From Ornithodoros turicata (Eukaryota > Arthropoda > Arachnida > Ixodida > Argasidae): 64,000 nucleotides of DNA. Below are positions 33,437 through 45,462 of this stretch, piece after piece (within the stretch, counting starts at the first letter, position 1; each line of letters opens with the position of its first letter). The notes below the pieces were generated by a model. It saw only the letters and a list, made by a program, of their open reading frames with translations, made no database searches and was not told the DNA's origin. A program made the position numbers and the translations under genes. The stretch covers positions 80,766,160-80,830,159 of the forward strand of contig NC_088202.1 of assembly GCF_037126465.1 (NCBI RefSeq), written 5' to 3'.

Positions 33437-34173
33437 AGGTACTGTAAAGCAGTAGACAAGCATGCTATGCAGGTGATGTGACCAGAGACTTTGTTGCTTC
33501 TAAATAACATATGCGGAACCATACGACCGACAACGCGCTATAGATATTTTTAATTTGCCATGAAAGCTGCGGCGTAGTGGAGCGGTGCGACGTCTGGTGT
33601 GAAACAACCCCCTGTACAGCGGGCAACACTGAAAATTGGTATTACACACTATTACATCGGAACTTCGTTATTTTAGCAACCATATTATTAGTTTTCCTGT
33701 TTACCTATGCATTCTGAAACCCCTGTTAACAGTTTAACCTGTTAACCCCTGTTTTTGCGAAGTAACCCAGCGCTCGCCGCTGTTCGATGCAGGCTCTCCA
33801 TACTTCTCTGCTGCGCCTGCGCGCTCCTTCTGTTCGCGGCCTCTTTCCAACGAACAAACTCTCTCTGTGAAGCTCTGTGAACAAACAAGTCCCGACGCTG
33901 TCTGGCTTCTTGAACGTCTGACACATTTTTTTCAACGGATCAGCATTACATTTCAGTTCGCTTATCCGTTTAGCCTCAGATGTGGATCGTTGTGTGGATT
34001 GCAGGGGCGGATTTTATGGTGGATTGTGGTGGATTCATTTCGAATACCTAGTAAGTGTTGCCCGTAATCTTTAATTGTAATTTTCTAATTAATTGCACCG
34101 TCGACTGGTGCTTCGACTATCGAATAGCCACACTAAATGACATTTAATCGGTGCTGCTTTACAGTACCTTTTT
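33437..34173. mobile_element. TTAA-flanked MITE (piggyBac/Kolobok-type target), 737 bp
   Basis: TTAA flanks both sides (33433-33436 and 34174-34177). The ends are AGGTACTGTAAAGCAG at the left and AAAAAGGTACTGTAAAGCAG inward from the right. There is no transposase frame. TTAA targets are used by piggyBac and Kolobok elements; the TIR alone does not decide between them. Confidence 0.75.
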
Positions 34174-34339
34174 TTAACGTTTTGAGCGGTATGACGTCAT
34201 GATCATGCGGTGCCCAAACTACCCAGACGTCTTGCAATATTGGTCCTCGAATGTTGCTTTCCGTCTCGTCAGCACAGCCCCAACAGCTGCTGGCAGCTTT
34301 CCAGCGCTTTGTGAACTGCGGATACGCTCGCGCGGTTGC

Positions 34340-34586
34340 CCTAATTGCTGCCAACCACAGTCGTACGTAACTCGTTACAAGTTCTTGGAACTTTCGTGCC
34401 TGTACTGCACTGCACTGCGTCTGTTTTTCTTTCATTTTTTCCTTTCCTTTATCTCTTTTGTTTTTTCTCAGTTCCTTTCTTTTTCTTTCTTTTTGTTTAT
34501 TTTTCAGTTTCTTTTTCGGAATAGTCAGCCAGGCTATTGCCAGCTTGCATTTCCGTTTCACTCTATTAAACATATCCCCCCCCCAC
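34340..34586 (+). mobile_element. LINE 3' end, 5'-truncated
   Basis: A T-rich stretch is followed by GGAATAGTCAGCCAGGC and then ATTAAACATATC with nine C. This is the same 3' signature as at 29385, 37118 and 50516. The long minus-strand frame across it is an artefact of the T-rich composition. Confidence 0.65.
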
Positions 34587-34587
34587 C

Positions 34588-34713
34588 TCGTTACAAGTAT
34601 CTCGTTACCCTGTACCAGTTACTTTTTTTGGTAACAAAGTAACTACTTAGTTACTTTGCCAAAAATTTTAACCTTTCACGTATTCAGTTACAAAAATGGG
34701 TAACTCGTTATCC
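34588..34713. repeat. GTTAC-rich fold-back-like repeat
   Basis: Repeated GTTAC/GTAAC words in both orientations, for example AGTTACTTTTTTTGGTAAC followed by AGTAACTACTTAGTTAC. This is typical of a non-autonomous element with simple-sequence ends. Boundaries are uncertain. Confidence 0.45.
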
Positions 34714-35721
34714 ACATTGCTCGTTCCTTTTCTTCGTTGACGCTAGTCTTCATCATGGATGCACATATAAACATATGCATAAGTTAACACGCGTATATTT
34801 GTTAAGAAAGCAAATAGCAAAAGAAATATTTGCATTTAAATTATTAATTGAAGTACCCCCACTAATTAATCACTCCCATTTGGTGTATGCAATCGAAATG
34901 ATATTATTTTACCTATATGACAGTGCTGACACCTTTGTACACACTTTCGAAGCACTCTCCGAGAGCAATTTTATTCACACCTTTGCGTATCTGGTTTTCG
35001 TTAGCACTTGATTTACTCAGTATTAGGTCTGCAATTTTCTCGCGTTGAAATCCAGGTTACTATTCTCGGTCACAAACTGTTGCTATTTGACATTGCGGTT
35101 TATTTCAATTGCGCTTTGTTGCACTCAAGAACACTGACGGTCACAACAATACACAAAATAACTTTTCACTATAACGTTGAGACTGTGGAACATATTATGG
35201 CCCTTACTCGCTTTGCTATATTAATTCCAATGAATAGAATCAATTAATTGCTAAAATAGAAATATCGAAGACAGGTATAGTACTTCAAAAGTAAATTGAT
35301 TTTAAAATACTTTTATTGCCACCTTTATTTGTAGCGCTTAAGCACTTAGTTCAAATTTCATATTTTACTCACACGCAATAAATATAAGCTAGCTATGGAC
35401 ATCAATTGCTTGCATACTTTGTCCATTTCATTGTTTGTTACTATAGAAGACCCCCACAGGGAGCATCAGCGTACGCTGATATTTGGTGAGTGGCGCCATC
35501 ACGGACCCAGCCCCTAGTCCCAAGGTGTTATCTGTACCGTGCCGAGGGGATATGAGGCGAAGTGTAGATGCCTTGAACAATGCCAGTCGGGGTCTTGGTG
35601 AAGCCCCGGCCGATGGATTATCATAACTCCGGGACCTTCCCACATGTATGAATATGAAGTGTAGGCGACCAATGAGAACATTCAATTACGTAAACCTCAC
35701 ACGGTTAAACATTCATATTCC
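34714..35721. other. Gap upstream of LINE
   Basis: No gene seen. The last 290 bp before the LINE ORF1, from about 35440, could be its 5' UTR, but nothing proves it. Confidence 0.35.
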
Positions 35722-36829
35722 ATGCTCGGACACGGTAAACGTGTCCGGACCGACGGCCACGAGAGCTTTTCTGTTCAGGAACCTAAGTCTTTTTCACTGA
35801 AGTACATGGTTCTCAGCACTAAGGAGAAGAGTGCACCGCTAGGAAGGATGTCGCCGTTCTTCGTTCAGAAAGCGGTGTCATCTCCTTTTTCGAACATCAC
35901 CGAAATTTAAAAAAAAAACTTTGTTCAGGGGACATATTGATCAAATGTACATCAGAGAGTGACTGCGACCGCATCTTGAACACCCAGGAAATAACGACTA
36001 AAAACATCTCTGCCTCTCTTCATAAGACACTTAACATCAGCCGTGGGGTAATAGCAGTTCTAGAACTCAAAAACGTCTTTCTTGAGGAAATTCTGGAGGA
36101 CCTACAAGATCAGGGAGGCATTGATGCCAGAAAAATTTAAATACGCAAAAATAATGAATATATCACGACTAGAAACATTGTTCTGACTTTCGATCACCCC
36201 ACTCTTCCAGGTAAACTGAGGCTATATCTCCAATAACGTACGCCACTATGTACCAAAGCCCCTGAGGTGTTTCAACTGCAATCGGTTTCGCCATCCACGC
36301 GATCCTTGCAGAGGATCTGCATGCTGCGCTCGATGCAGCAAGGAGCGCCATGATTCCAAAGAGTGCGGAGGGCTAGATCACTGCGTCAACTGCACGGGTG
36401 ATCGATCACTCTTCATACTCTAGGTCATGCTCGATATGGAATTTTGAGAAAGAGGTGATGCATATCAAAGTTTATCCTTTCCATTCCTAGTTAAAGAAAA
36501 ATCGAGAATGGCGTCTCTCCTTCAACAAAGGCAGACAGGGTAACACAATGCACATAATGCTCACATCTTTCTCAAACGTCAACTTCTCCTGCAGCAGTGC
36601 CTGCAGTCTCACAAACCTCTTCGGTGGCGTCCTCTTCACAGACGCCAACTGCGTCATCGCAACCCGTGGACGTGAGCTCCATGGAGTGCGATGAGGATAC
36701 GAGCACGCAAGGGTCATTCACGAGTGCGAGCCCCCAATCCAAAAGAACGCAAAGGGGTACTCTATCGGGGAGCGAACCATATCGTCTACGGAACTGGCGG
36801 CTGCCTGGCAAGTCCTCTGTCGCCGTCTA
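35722..36829 (+). pseudogene. LINE ORF1 (Gag-like, three zinc knuckles), broken
   Basis: This encodes the nucleic-acid-binding protein of an I-clade-type LINE. From an ATG it runs through GRMSPFFVQKAVSSPF, shifts frame at an A-tract near 35910, and continues as TLNISRGVIAVLELKN and then EILEDLQDQG. A further shift leads to the zinc-knuckle region at 36268-36396: CFNCNRFRHPRDPC and CARCSKERHDSKEC (both CX2CX4HX4C), then a third CVNC start. A Ser-rich tail (QTSSVASSSQTPTASSQP) follows. At least three frameshifts or stops make it non-functional. It lies directly upstream of a fragment of ORF2's end, not of its start. Confidence 0.8.
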
Positions 36830-37134
36830 ATGCAGCTTCGCTGCAGCACAATGTCCATGGCCACCCTCCTTGGTCCCATCCCTCGGCCAACGCAGTGGGC
36901 CGTCACCACAGCCCTGCTCCGCTTCCTGCAAGATTCGGGCTTTGCGACTGCCCTCTGACCAGGCTTTCTTGCTCCAGCATGTCGTGCCTGTGCTTCACTG
37001 ACTGTTTTTTCTTTTCTTTCTTGCGAGTGTCTTCTTTATTCTTTCTTTTTTTTTTAAATAGCAAGCCGGCATCAGCCTGGCTGACATTTCCTGTTCTCTT
37101 GCTTTTCTTCTCTTTCTAATAAACATACCCCCCC
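36830..37134 (+). pseudogene. LINE ORF2 C-terminal fragment plus 3' UTR and C-run end
   Basis: A short frame (36830-36958) ending LLRFLQDSGFATAL then stop resembles the C-terminus of tick LINE ORF2. It is followed by a T-rich 3' UTR, AATAGCAAGCCGGC, and AATAAACATACCCCCCC. So a complete LINE 3' end sits between ORF1 and an ORF2 start, implying an internally deleted element or a junction of two insertions. The assignment of the C-terminal fragment rests on family recall and position and is less certain than the 3' signature. Confidence 0.55.
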
Positions 37135-37214
37135 AGTGAAAAACTCTTCTCTATAATGCAAACCCATATTGTACACTTCCTCTGTTTTTTTGTTTTCACT
37201 CCTTTCTCTGCATT

Positions 37215-39897
37215 ATGGCGACCTTGCAATGGAATTGTCGAGGGCCTTTCACAAATCTTGACTATGTCAACGATCTTTCGGACAGGCATGACGCATTCTG
37301 TTTCGAATTGCAATCCTTACTCCGCAACAGAAAACTCCGGCGATGGAACCTGTTCCGGAAAGATCGTTTAGATGCAGCACGTTCATCTGGTGGTGTAGCA
37401 ATTCTTACATCTAAAACCCTCCCTGCAAAACTTGTTCCACTGACAATCCCTTGAAGCAATTGCTGTTCAAATTTGTTGGGATAGGGTCCTAACTGTTCCT
37501 TGTATCTACCACCGTCAGTTATGGTGGAACAAAAGCAACTTGAAAGTTTATTAGATGAACTCCCACCACCTTTTCTTTTATTGTGATATTTTAATGCCCA
37601 TAATTTTGTATGGGGCAGTTCAAAAGTCGACAGGCGAGGCAAAATGCGAGAGAAAATATTACTATCACGATCCCTCAGCCTGCTCAACAAAGGAAATCCC
37701 ACGTATATGAAAAGTGCAAATCAGTCTTTCTCAGCTATCGATCTCTCTTTCTGCAGTGCATAAGTATATCAAAGTACTGACAGGGCACTAGAAGAGAACC
37801 CTCACGGCAGCGATCACTTCCCTGTTATCTTGAAACTAAGCGGTCTAACAGATACTTTAACTATATGCGCTTACCCCGCTGGAAACTGCAGTTGGCGGAC
37901 TGGAACTCCATTGAAAAAGAAAATTGATGAGCACGATCAATGAAATTTATGCTCTATATATGCGCTGGCATTAGCTAACATCGTGCCTAACATGCTGACA
38001 TCGTGCCAGCTGCCACCTTAAACCTAGAGGTACGGTTCGGGAGTTTTAGAGCTGTTTCGCCTAGGATTCCAATTGCCAATTCAATCCAATCCAATGTTGA
38101 GGCCACAAAGAGAGACTCGTTGACGATCAATGTTTTCGAACATGGGGGTTCTAATGCTAACGCATTAAAAGCTACAGTGTAAGAGTCATCCTTTCGTGGG
38201 ATAACTATCAAACAAGCTAATGCAACTCTTAAAGCCACAATCACAGCGGCTGCCACACAGTCCATTCCACAAACGTCGACACGCGTCCCTAAGCGCCCCA
38301 AGCCGTGGTGGACGAGTGACTGTGAAAGGACAAGAAAAGAACAAAACCACGTTTGGGGAGTTTTCCGCACATCTCCACAAAACCTTCTTGCTTTTAAGAA
38401 AACCCGTGCAAAGGCTAGGTGGACACGGAAACAAGGTAAGCAGGAGCCTTGGAGAAACTTTGTTTCATCACTCAACTCTTATACCCCCCCCCCCCCCCGC
38501 GCTGGGTGTGTGCGAACTGCGAAACCCTCAGGAATATTAGGGGTGAATATTGTAGCATGTCTATTCCACTGTTGCAAGTTGATGGCACACCCTGTGCGAG
38601 CCTTGGAGAACAGGCCAATGTACTAGCATTTCGAGCTCCACACATTACAGGAAAGATTTCCTTAAAGTTAAGGCATATGCTGAAAAGAAGAATATACCGA
38701 GTGGCCATGGCGAACACTATGCATACCACATGCCTTTTCAGGTGAGTTAGTTGTTGAGAGCATTGTAACTATCCAGGGACACGGCCCCGTGGCCGGATAG
38801 GATAACATACTCTATGCTGAGACAGTCGTCAGCTGAACCACTGAAATGTCTCCATTTATTTAATCTCGTATGGAAAAGAGGGCACCTCCCTTCTCGTTGG
38901 ACAACAGCTCCAGTCCTTCCTTTTTCTCAAACCAGGGAAAGATGCCTCCATACCCATTAATTACAGACCTATCGCGCTCACAAGTTGTCGCGGTAAAACG
39001 TTCGAGCGTATGGTCAATAACCGTCTTATTCAATACCTGGAGGGGAATGCATGCCTCACTCAATACCACTGTGGCTTCCGTGTGGGCACCGTAGATCACC
39101 TCAATCGATTAGAGACTACCAACCGTGAAGCTAGGAGACAGCACTGCCTATCCGTCTTTTTTTTCCTCGAAAAGACTTATGATACAGCATGGCGGTATAG
39201 TATCGTCCGGGACCTGTACCATTTTAGAATACGTGAGCGCCTGTTTCGCTGCATTTCTAATTTCCTACAAGGAAGAATTTTCAGGGTCCAGCTTGGTACG
39301 TCACTCTCTCGTCCGTTCATATGCAGGAAAAAGGTGTCCCACAGGGGGTGAGTCCTCAGTGTTTTATTGTTAAAAGGAATTTTATCGTCAGTGTGATTCC
39401 ACCCTTAATCATGTACTCTTTGTACGTAGATGATCTCCAAATAGCGTATTCTTCTACGAACCTGGCCATGTGTGAGAAGGAAATCCAGCTCACATTAATG
39501 ACTAGCTAAAAGGTCTTCCCAAAGCGGGTTCAAGTTCTGTCAAGACAGTCTCTGTGCCTAGTTCCCAGAGCCTAAGCTAAGCATAAATGGCTATGAACTG
39601 GCAGTCCAATCAGAGCACAAATTCCTTCGTGCCATTTTTGGTACAAAGCTCACCTTCGCAGCTCACACAGAGAACCTCAAAGGGAAATGCTTAAAATCTT
39701 TAAGGATACTTAAAATGATCTCACACAGATCATCCTGGGGTACAGGTCGTGAAACGCTATACCGCGTGTCCACATGCATAGTCCGGTCACGAGTAGATTA
39801 TGGATGTATCGCCTACGGGTCTGCACGGCAATCTCTGCTGAAGGCTCTGAATCCTGTTCATCACCAGGGACTGCGATTAGTAGTTGAGCTTATCTAG
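37215..39897 (+). pseudogene. I-clade-like LINE ORF2: endonuclease and reverse transcriptase, broken
   Basis: The ATG opens MATLQWNCRG, the usual start of an APE-type endonuclease. Further motifs: FNAHNFVWGSS (37590-37625; the catalytic Asp of the usual GDFNAHN is now Tyr, preceded by a stop), SAIDLSFCSA (37736-37760) and GSDHFPVI (37807-37828). The reverse transcriptase follows: KPGKDASIPINYRPIAL (38930-38980), then SVFFFLEKTYDTAW (39150-39192) and YVDDLQIAY (39423-39449) with both Asp intact. A connection segment with RVDYGCIAYGSARQS ends at 39897. Many stops and shifts occur, and no RNase H region remains. A 15-C run at 38484-38498 interrupts it. Confidence 0.85.
38484..38498 (+). repeat. 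Homopolymer run of 15 C
   Basis: Lies inside LINE ORF2, so it arose after or during the decay of that copy. Confidence 0.95.
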
Positions 39898-40667
39898 GTG
39901 GTGTTTTGTGTACTAGTCGGGTAAAGAAGGAGAAGGAGCACCAAAGCGTCTCTACCGGTCTTCCGGCTGTTCCTTATCTTCCGTCACCCCGTGTGCCAAC
40001 CAGACGGATGAACACGAAATTGACAGCCGGATAGCTAATCCAAAGAGCGTATTGGTGCACTCCTTCACGCAAGACTATGTAAACCGAAACCGATTAATTA
40101 CTCGAAAAAAAAATCACTGATTGTCGACGCGTTTTTTTTTCTTCTTTGAATATTTATCGCTGAAGGTCCCGATACGTAAAACAGTGGTTTCAAAAGTGTG
40201 TGAAGTAAAATTTAAAAGTTAGGATGTTTATTTAATAAGTCAGAGTATGCAAACGAGCCGCTCACTACTGAGTTCATGGCCGATATGTCAAGGAACTTTA
40301 CCAAAAAGAAAGTTTTTCGACGGCGACACCTGTTTACGAATTATTCAACCAGGGGACCTTCGTGAAACACCCGGCATACGATGAAGGGGGGGGGGGGGGA
40401 GCTGTCAAAAAACATCAGCAGCGTCATGTCAGCCACTTCAAAGGAATCCGTGCTTGGCTTATCATGTTTTCGGAAACGTTATCGTAAAGACCTTCGAATC
40501 TGCTACATCGCGCTACGGAGCCAGGGCGTCCGCTGAGACGTTTCTTCTCAGCCGAGACGGTGATGTGCTATTTCCGAGCGATCTGCCTGCCGGTGTGGCG
40601 GCATGTTGCTGGGAGGGGGATCGCACGTCCTGGGGCGATTTCACAGGGAACTGTGCCGATGCTTCCC
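39898..40667. other. Gap, no supported gene
   Basis: The LINE similarity stops abruptly at 39897. GGAGCACCAA near 39934 and TTGGTGCACTCC near 40051 form a short inverted pair. GGGGACCTTCGTGAAACACC near 40352 resembles a transposon edge. A 14-G run lies at 40386-40399. Confidence 0.4.
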
Positions 40668-40670
40668 TTA

Positions 40671-41164
40671 GGGTCTATTCACACGATGGAACTTTAGTGG
40701 AGCGCAACTAGGTTGCGCCGTGTGAACGGGTTGCTCCACCCTGTTGCTAGCGATTGTTCTCTTTACCTTCAGGCGCAACCTGTTCATCACTTTAGACCTC
40801 CTCCGAAGGCATCTAATCGCAATGGCGGGCTGTCCTGTCGTCGCTTCCGAAACGGAAATTCCTTGTCCCAGCCTGCGATAGCAGCATGGAAGTTTCCCCG
40901 GCGATGCACGTAAAACATTTCACGAGTAAGTGTTCTTGAATACGTCATTGCTAACTGTCAACCGTATTTTCAGTTCTCGCTCTTGTGCGAGTGGATGAAG
41001 ATGATTATTATGACATTTTCTCGCGCCATCTCACAAGTTTGTTCAACGTTACGATGCCGCGAGTTGCTCACCGTGTGAAAGGAGCCCACTTTCTGTAACT
41101 TCAATTGCGTGCAACCGGTGCTGGAACGAAGTTGCGGCAAATGTTACAACGTGTTAATGGACCC
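40671..41164. mobile_element. PIF/Harbinger-type MITE, 494 bp
   Basis: Flanked by TTA on both sides (40668-40670 and 41165-41167), the preferred Harbinger target. The left end is GGGTCTATTCACACG; the right end, read inward, is GGGTCCATTAACACG. Subterminal GTTGCGCC/GGTTGC words recur near both ends. It has no transposase frame. Confidence 0.85.
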
Positions 41165-41167
41165 TTA

Positions 41168-42939
41168 AAGCGTCCGAGGAAAACCGAGTGAAAACACCCA
41201 GACAGCACAGACCTCCATGTCTCGGCGTCAAATGCCATCATCGTAGCCACTAAGCCGCGGGAGGTGGGAGCCGAGGCGATGCGCTAAAGAAACAAACGAG
41301 AGGGAGACTGCGCATCGCTAGAGTAAAGCGTCCCCTCTCCGCCTCAAACCAGCGACGCGACTACACCGAGGCCTCAAAAGTACGTTCAAGAAATACTTTC
41401 GCATTTAAAAGGAGACGAACTCGCACGAAGTTTACACGACGTACTCAGAACCAGCAATAACACATTTAACGGGACTATCGCATCCGTCCCGATCGATTCC
41501 TAAACAATATTTCCGTTTTACTCCTCGATCATCACCGACAATAACGCTGAAAACAAGACGCGAATTAGTGAAGTAGTTGCTGTGCAATTTGACGTTATGC
41601 ATGGCAAGAGGAGACGTTGGATTTTGAGAGTATGCCACAATTCCCTCTCTGGGAATAGGAGGAAACGTCACACGGACAAGTCCAATCAGGGACTGCCCTT
41701 TGGCGACCTACTGGCGGGCGAGCAGGCGTCTGCTGGTCGCGAGAGGTATGTGATCGGCTTGTGGAATGTCAAGTCTGGGTTAGCGTCGGGCGTGTTCGAA
41801 CAGCCAGCGAATAACGTAAAACTGTATTCCACGCGACACGTCAGAGCTCACACTCGTCACAAAGTCGACGTATGTACCACGGGCTTTTCACTCGGTGTAT
41901 TGCGGTGCGAAGGCGAAGCAGACGAGCTCGGAGATAATCACCTGAGCTGCACTCCCGTTGGTGTGCCTGGCCTACGTCATCATGATGTTGTCATCGCTCG
42001 GATTTTCGTAACTGTACAGGCAGTGCGAATCCTTCAAAAACTCGATTATTGAATATGTGAGCTGCGGTCTTCGGAAAGCAAACTTGGCCAAGTAAACTGT
42101 GAAGCGGTACCAAACGTTACCGTGTCGCTCTCATACAAACGTTTCCGGGTGCGATAGCCCTTTTAATTGAATCACAAAGAGGGTAGAACGGTTGGACAAG
42201 GCTCAAAAGAACATGATAGCGAAAGGAGGCTAGAAATTCCAGGAGACTATCCCAGTCTATTTGGGTTAAGTAAGCCGATCAGCTCGGACAAAATTTCCTA
42301 CGTCTATAAGGAATGCTTGGTCAAGCGTTCCTTTTCTCTTTTCTTTGTTTTTTTTTCTTTTTCTGGTGAGCCGTACAGCCATCTCATTTCAGTATTATGG
42401 CTCCAGACATTGGTAAAAGATAAGAAGCATATCTAACTTACGGTAGGTAAGCATGAGAAAATATAAGACGCAGGTTCAGACAACTGAATTGTCGCCGTGG
42501 ACTTGCAACGTGGTCGCATGTGAAGGACTGGCAACCTGCCCAGGACAAGGATTACACTAGGATCAATATATCGCAGCGAGCTGCGCTGACGTTGATATAT
42601 AGACCGGAAGGACGCGTCACCGTCGCCGATCTCCACGTGTCTCCAGACGTCCATGGAGCTGTCGTTCACTGGATTTAGTCATCCGTGTCAACACTGTTGC
42701 AGATCACCTTTGTTCCTTGTTAGCGCCACGGAGCAACTGTGTTATGCGCGGGCAGATCCCCTTTGTGTGGTACGTATTGTGTGCCGATCTAACATCGACA
42801 TAGCCCGTCTTGATAGCAATGCCGCCAAATCCAGTGTTACACAACGAACAATAGTGAGTTTCAGTATAACGCACGCAAAGGCGACAGCTTACGTTATAGT
42901 AAAATTCACTAATAACGAAAACTATGGGACGGGTTGGTG
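41168..42939. other. Gap with one dispersed repeat
   Basis: 41588-41680 is the second copy of the 2586-2688 repeat. A 156-codon frame runs across it (41582-42052) without known motifs. Otherwise nothing is supported. Confidence 0.4.
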
Positions 42940-44330
42940 ACTGTTGGACACCTACACTAAAAACCCGGGACAGTGAACAAAGCAGACAGGACACATCTAG
43001 CTGTCGCACTTTAAATGACAAAAACCAGAAACATCGAGCCCTTTACATCTGATAAACTACAAGAAAAGAAAACATGAAACTGATAAGGGCGAAGAAATGA
43101 GACACAAGGATACAGCGATAACAGTTCCTAATCAAGGGGCTCTCCCCCACGCACTACCTGAACCACGTACCTCTGGCAATCAATGCCATCTACCTTGCGG
43201 GACGGAACCTCAGTGGATGTTCTAACGCATTTTTCTTCTTGCTTCGGGATATGGCAAGACTCCACAAGCTGTCTTGTGTGGGTGTCGTTCGAAGTAAACA
43301 GTACTTCTGTGCCAGACAAATCCGACTGACAGACGCATTTGCCCACATGGGATGCTAAATGCGAAGCGAAAATATCATTGTTATCATGCTCCCTTATCCT
43401 ATCATTAATGCTGCGACCGGTTTCGCCGATGTACTGCCTCACACAAACCAGTGGTATTGAATATACAACCCGAGATCTGCACGGCACACTTTTGTTTCTG
43501 TCTTATTCCACTACCTCCCTCCTGAGCACCCTAGATTATATGAGCAGGTAAAGATGCCAGCTTCTTTTTTGTCAACATGACAACAGTAATACCGAAACTT
43601 ATCAGCAACCTTCTTTATACAATGAGTGGCCGTATGGACGTACGGCAACGACACAACCTTCCGTTCCCCCCTTTCCCCCAGACGAACTTTCTTACTGCTG
43701 CCTGTTAACCTTTTTCTAACCACGCCCCTGATGTACTCCAGAGGGTATCCTGCTTTTAATAACCTACTGACTTGCGTTCGAAAGCTGTCCTCTGCCCAAT
43801 GAGAACAGGACTTAGATAGTGCCCCTCCCAGCAAAGCCACAACAACCCCCGTCTTGATTGTCTTAGATTGAGACGAAGAAAACGGAAGGACAACCTTTTG
43901 CATCTTCTGTGCAAACTTCCAGTATGTTCTGCACTCCCGCTTCCTCCCGATGACACCTTCAATTCTTGTATCCAGGAACTGGAGAACTCAATTCACTCAC
44001 AGGTGAAAGTAAGGCCGAATGGGTTATTCGAGAAAACTGGGACAACTTGATCCCAGGCTATGCCCTCCTTACCCATGACTGAACAATGGTCGACAAATCG
44101 ATAAATATACAACACCTGCCAACCAGGATTCATCAAACGCTCATACAACCACTTGCTTGTCAAAACACTCCATAAACACATCACTGAGAGCCGGGGCTAT
44201 CAGACAACCTATGCACACACCCCTAGCCTGCCTGTATGTCCGGGAATCGTACTGTGCGGAGGTGGACCTTATGTATAGCCTGGTACTAGGACTCTGCTCT
44301 CACTACTCGCCGAACATGCACTTGTAATGG
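42940..44330 (-). pseudogene. Penelope-like element, 3' half (RT end, linker, GIY-YIG), broken
   Basis: Read on the minus strand: RT residues RGVCIGCLIAPALSDVF (about 44230-44180); then YIYRFVDHCSV at about 44110, where the usual YVDD has become FVDH; then FLDTRI. The linker has SLPYVHTATHCIKKVADKF. The endonuclease domain (43487-43128) has VYSIPL, YIGETGRSINDRIREH and a C-terminal Glu (QLVESCHI), as in GIY-YIG nucleases of Penelope elements. Stops and shifts separate the blocks, and the lost catalytic Asp shows the copy is dead. The 3' UTR runs to about 42940. The 5' part of the RT is missing. Confidence 0.85.
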
Positions 44331-44348
44331 GCAAACTGTGCCGAAAGA

Positions 44349-44575
44349 ATGGGTACCCAAGTAGCACGCCAATATTGGTCCAATATTGGACCAATGTGTT
44401 ACAATGTTACAATGTGTTGGACAATGTGTTACTGCAGTAATTTATGTTATGGTCCAAAGTGTTCCATATGGGCTGCCAAGATTGGACCAATATGGGCTGT
44501 GCCACCAGGCTCCATATTGGACTGGGCTGCCCATATTGGCAAGCCCATTTTGCGCCAATATTTCTGTGATAACGC
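44349..44575 (+). repeat. CCAATATTGG-rich repeat, copy 2
   Basis: Opens GGGTACCCAAGTAGCACG followed by many CCAATATTGG, CCATATTGG and CAATGTG words, almost all self-complementary. The start matches the copy at 27570-27695 on the other strand. A remnant of similar words lies at 45430-45462, so this may be one arm of a larger fold-back around the promoter module. Confidence 0.65.
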
Positions 44576-44779
44576 CAACGGGGAGTCCGTGTAACAATAA
44601 AGCATTATATCGGTTTAATATCGACCACTGATATTACTTCTCTCTTCTGTTTGCTTTTTCATTTCTGCAGATCTCATTGACCCACGTTGCATACAATTAC
44701 AAAAAAAAAAAAAAAGAAAACACTGCATCGCCCCCAAAACGAAGAACGGGTGCTACGCCCGTCTTGCTGAAGGACAGAA

Positions 44780-45410
44780 GCAGCCCACGGAACTGCAAAT
44801 GCCAAACATCCCTCAGAAGCCTGCATTGGGATCGCAGTAGTCTATGAACAAGAAATTTCCAACCCGCTCCGTGAATAGAGAGGAGCGAAACACTTTCGTG
44901 ATGGTGACGGACATACGCCAGAGCAACTCACACTGCTTGCAGCAACTTTAAAGCACCTAACTTTACAGAAGAGCCATCCCTTCCTATCAAACATTGCGTT
45001 TTTTATTTGACCTGCCGCAATTCCGTTATCATTACAGGAACCAGCGACATCTTAGCCCGTATGGAACGTCCGATCCGATTGTCGCGCATGCGCATTAGTT
45101 GTAGGACGCGTGATATCGCTCAAACGACCACACTCGCTCTCAGTCGGCTCGACCGATTGGCATTGGCATCGCGAAGCAAGATGGCGGCTGCTTCCAGAAC
45201 GTGGAAAGTTGAGTTGTCGAGTTCTAGTGAACGTTACAATGGGATTGCCACGTACGTTGACTGTTTCGAACAATGTGTATCATCTGCGGGAAGTTGTTGG
45301 ATGTAACGACGTACTGAATTGGGCATTCCACACGCTTCAACGTCCAATCTTGCCGTGCTGCTTGGGCATTTGTGCAACACGGGTACGTACGATTTTCTGT
45401 ATTTTCAGTC
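44780..45410 (+). repeat. Promoter/first-exon module, copy 2
   Basis: Collinear with 26932-27535. It keeps the NRF1-like CGCGCATGCGCA (45083-45094) and the ATG in AAGATGGCGGC (45181). The 41-codon frame reads on past the point where copy 1 stops (SERYNGIATYVDCFEQ) to a TAA at 45304-45306. A donor-like CACG|GTACGT is also kept near 45380. No continuation exon was found nearby, because a SINE and a Penelope fragment follow. Confidence 0.6.
45083..45094. promoter_or_regulatory. NRF1-like palindromic site, module copy 2
   Basis: CGCGCATGCGCA, about 90 bp upstream of the ATG in a YY1-type context, as in copy 1. Confidence 0.5.
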
Positions 45411-45462
45411 AATATGTGGTGTACACGGGCAATATCGTATCGCCAATCGCCCGTATCGCCAA

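Noticed and set aside
34133..34642. Overlapping 146- and 147-codon frames on both strands
   Set aside because: They are produced by the T-rich LINE 3' UTR; the proteins are low-complexity Lys/Glu or Phe/Leu runs.
41582..42052. 156-codon frame as a Harbinger-type transposase (KRRRWILRV)
   Set aside because: Only the first few residues resemble that family; the rest does not, and the related copy at 2586 does not support selection on the frame.
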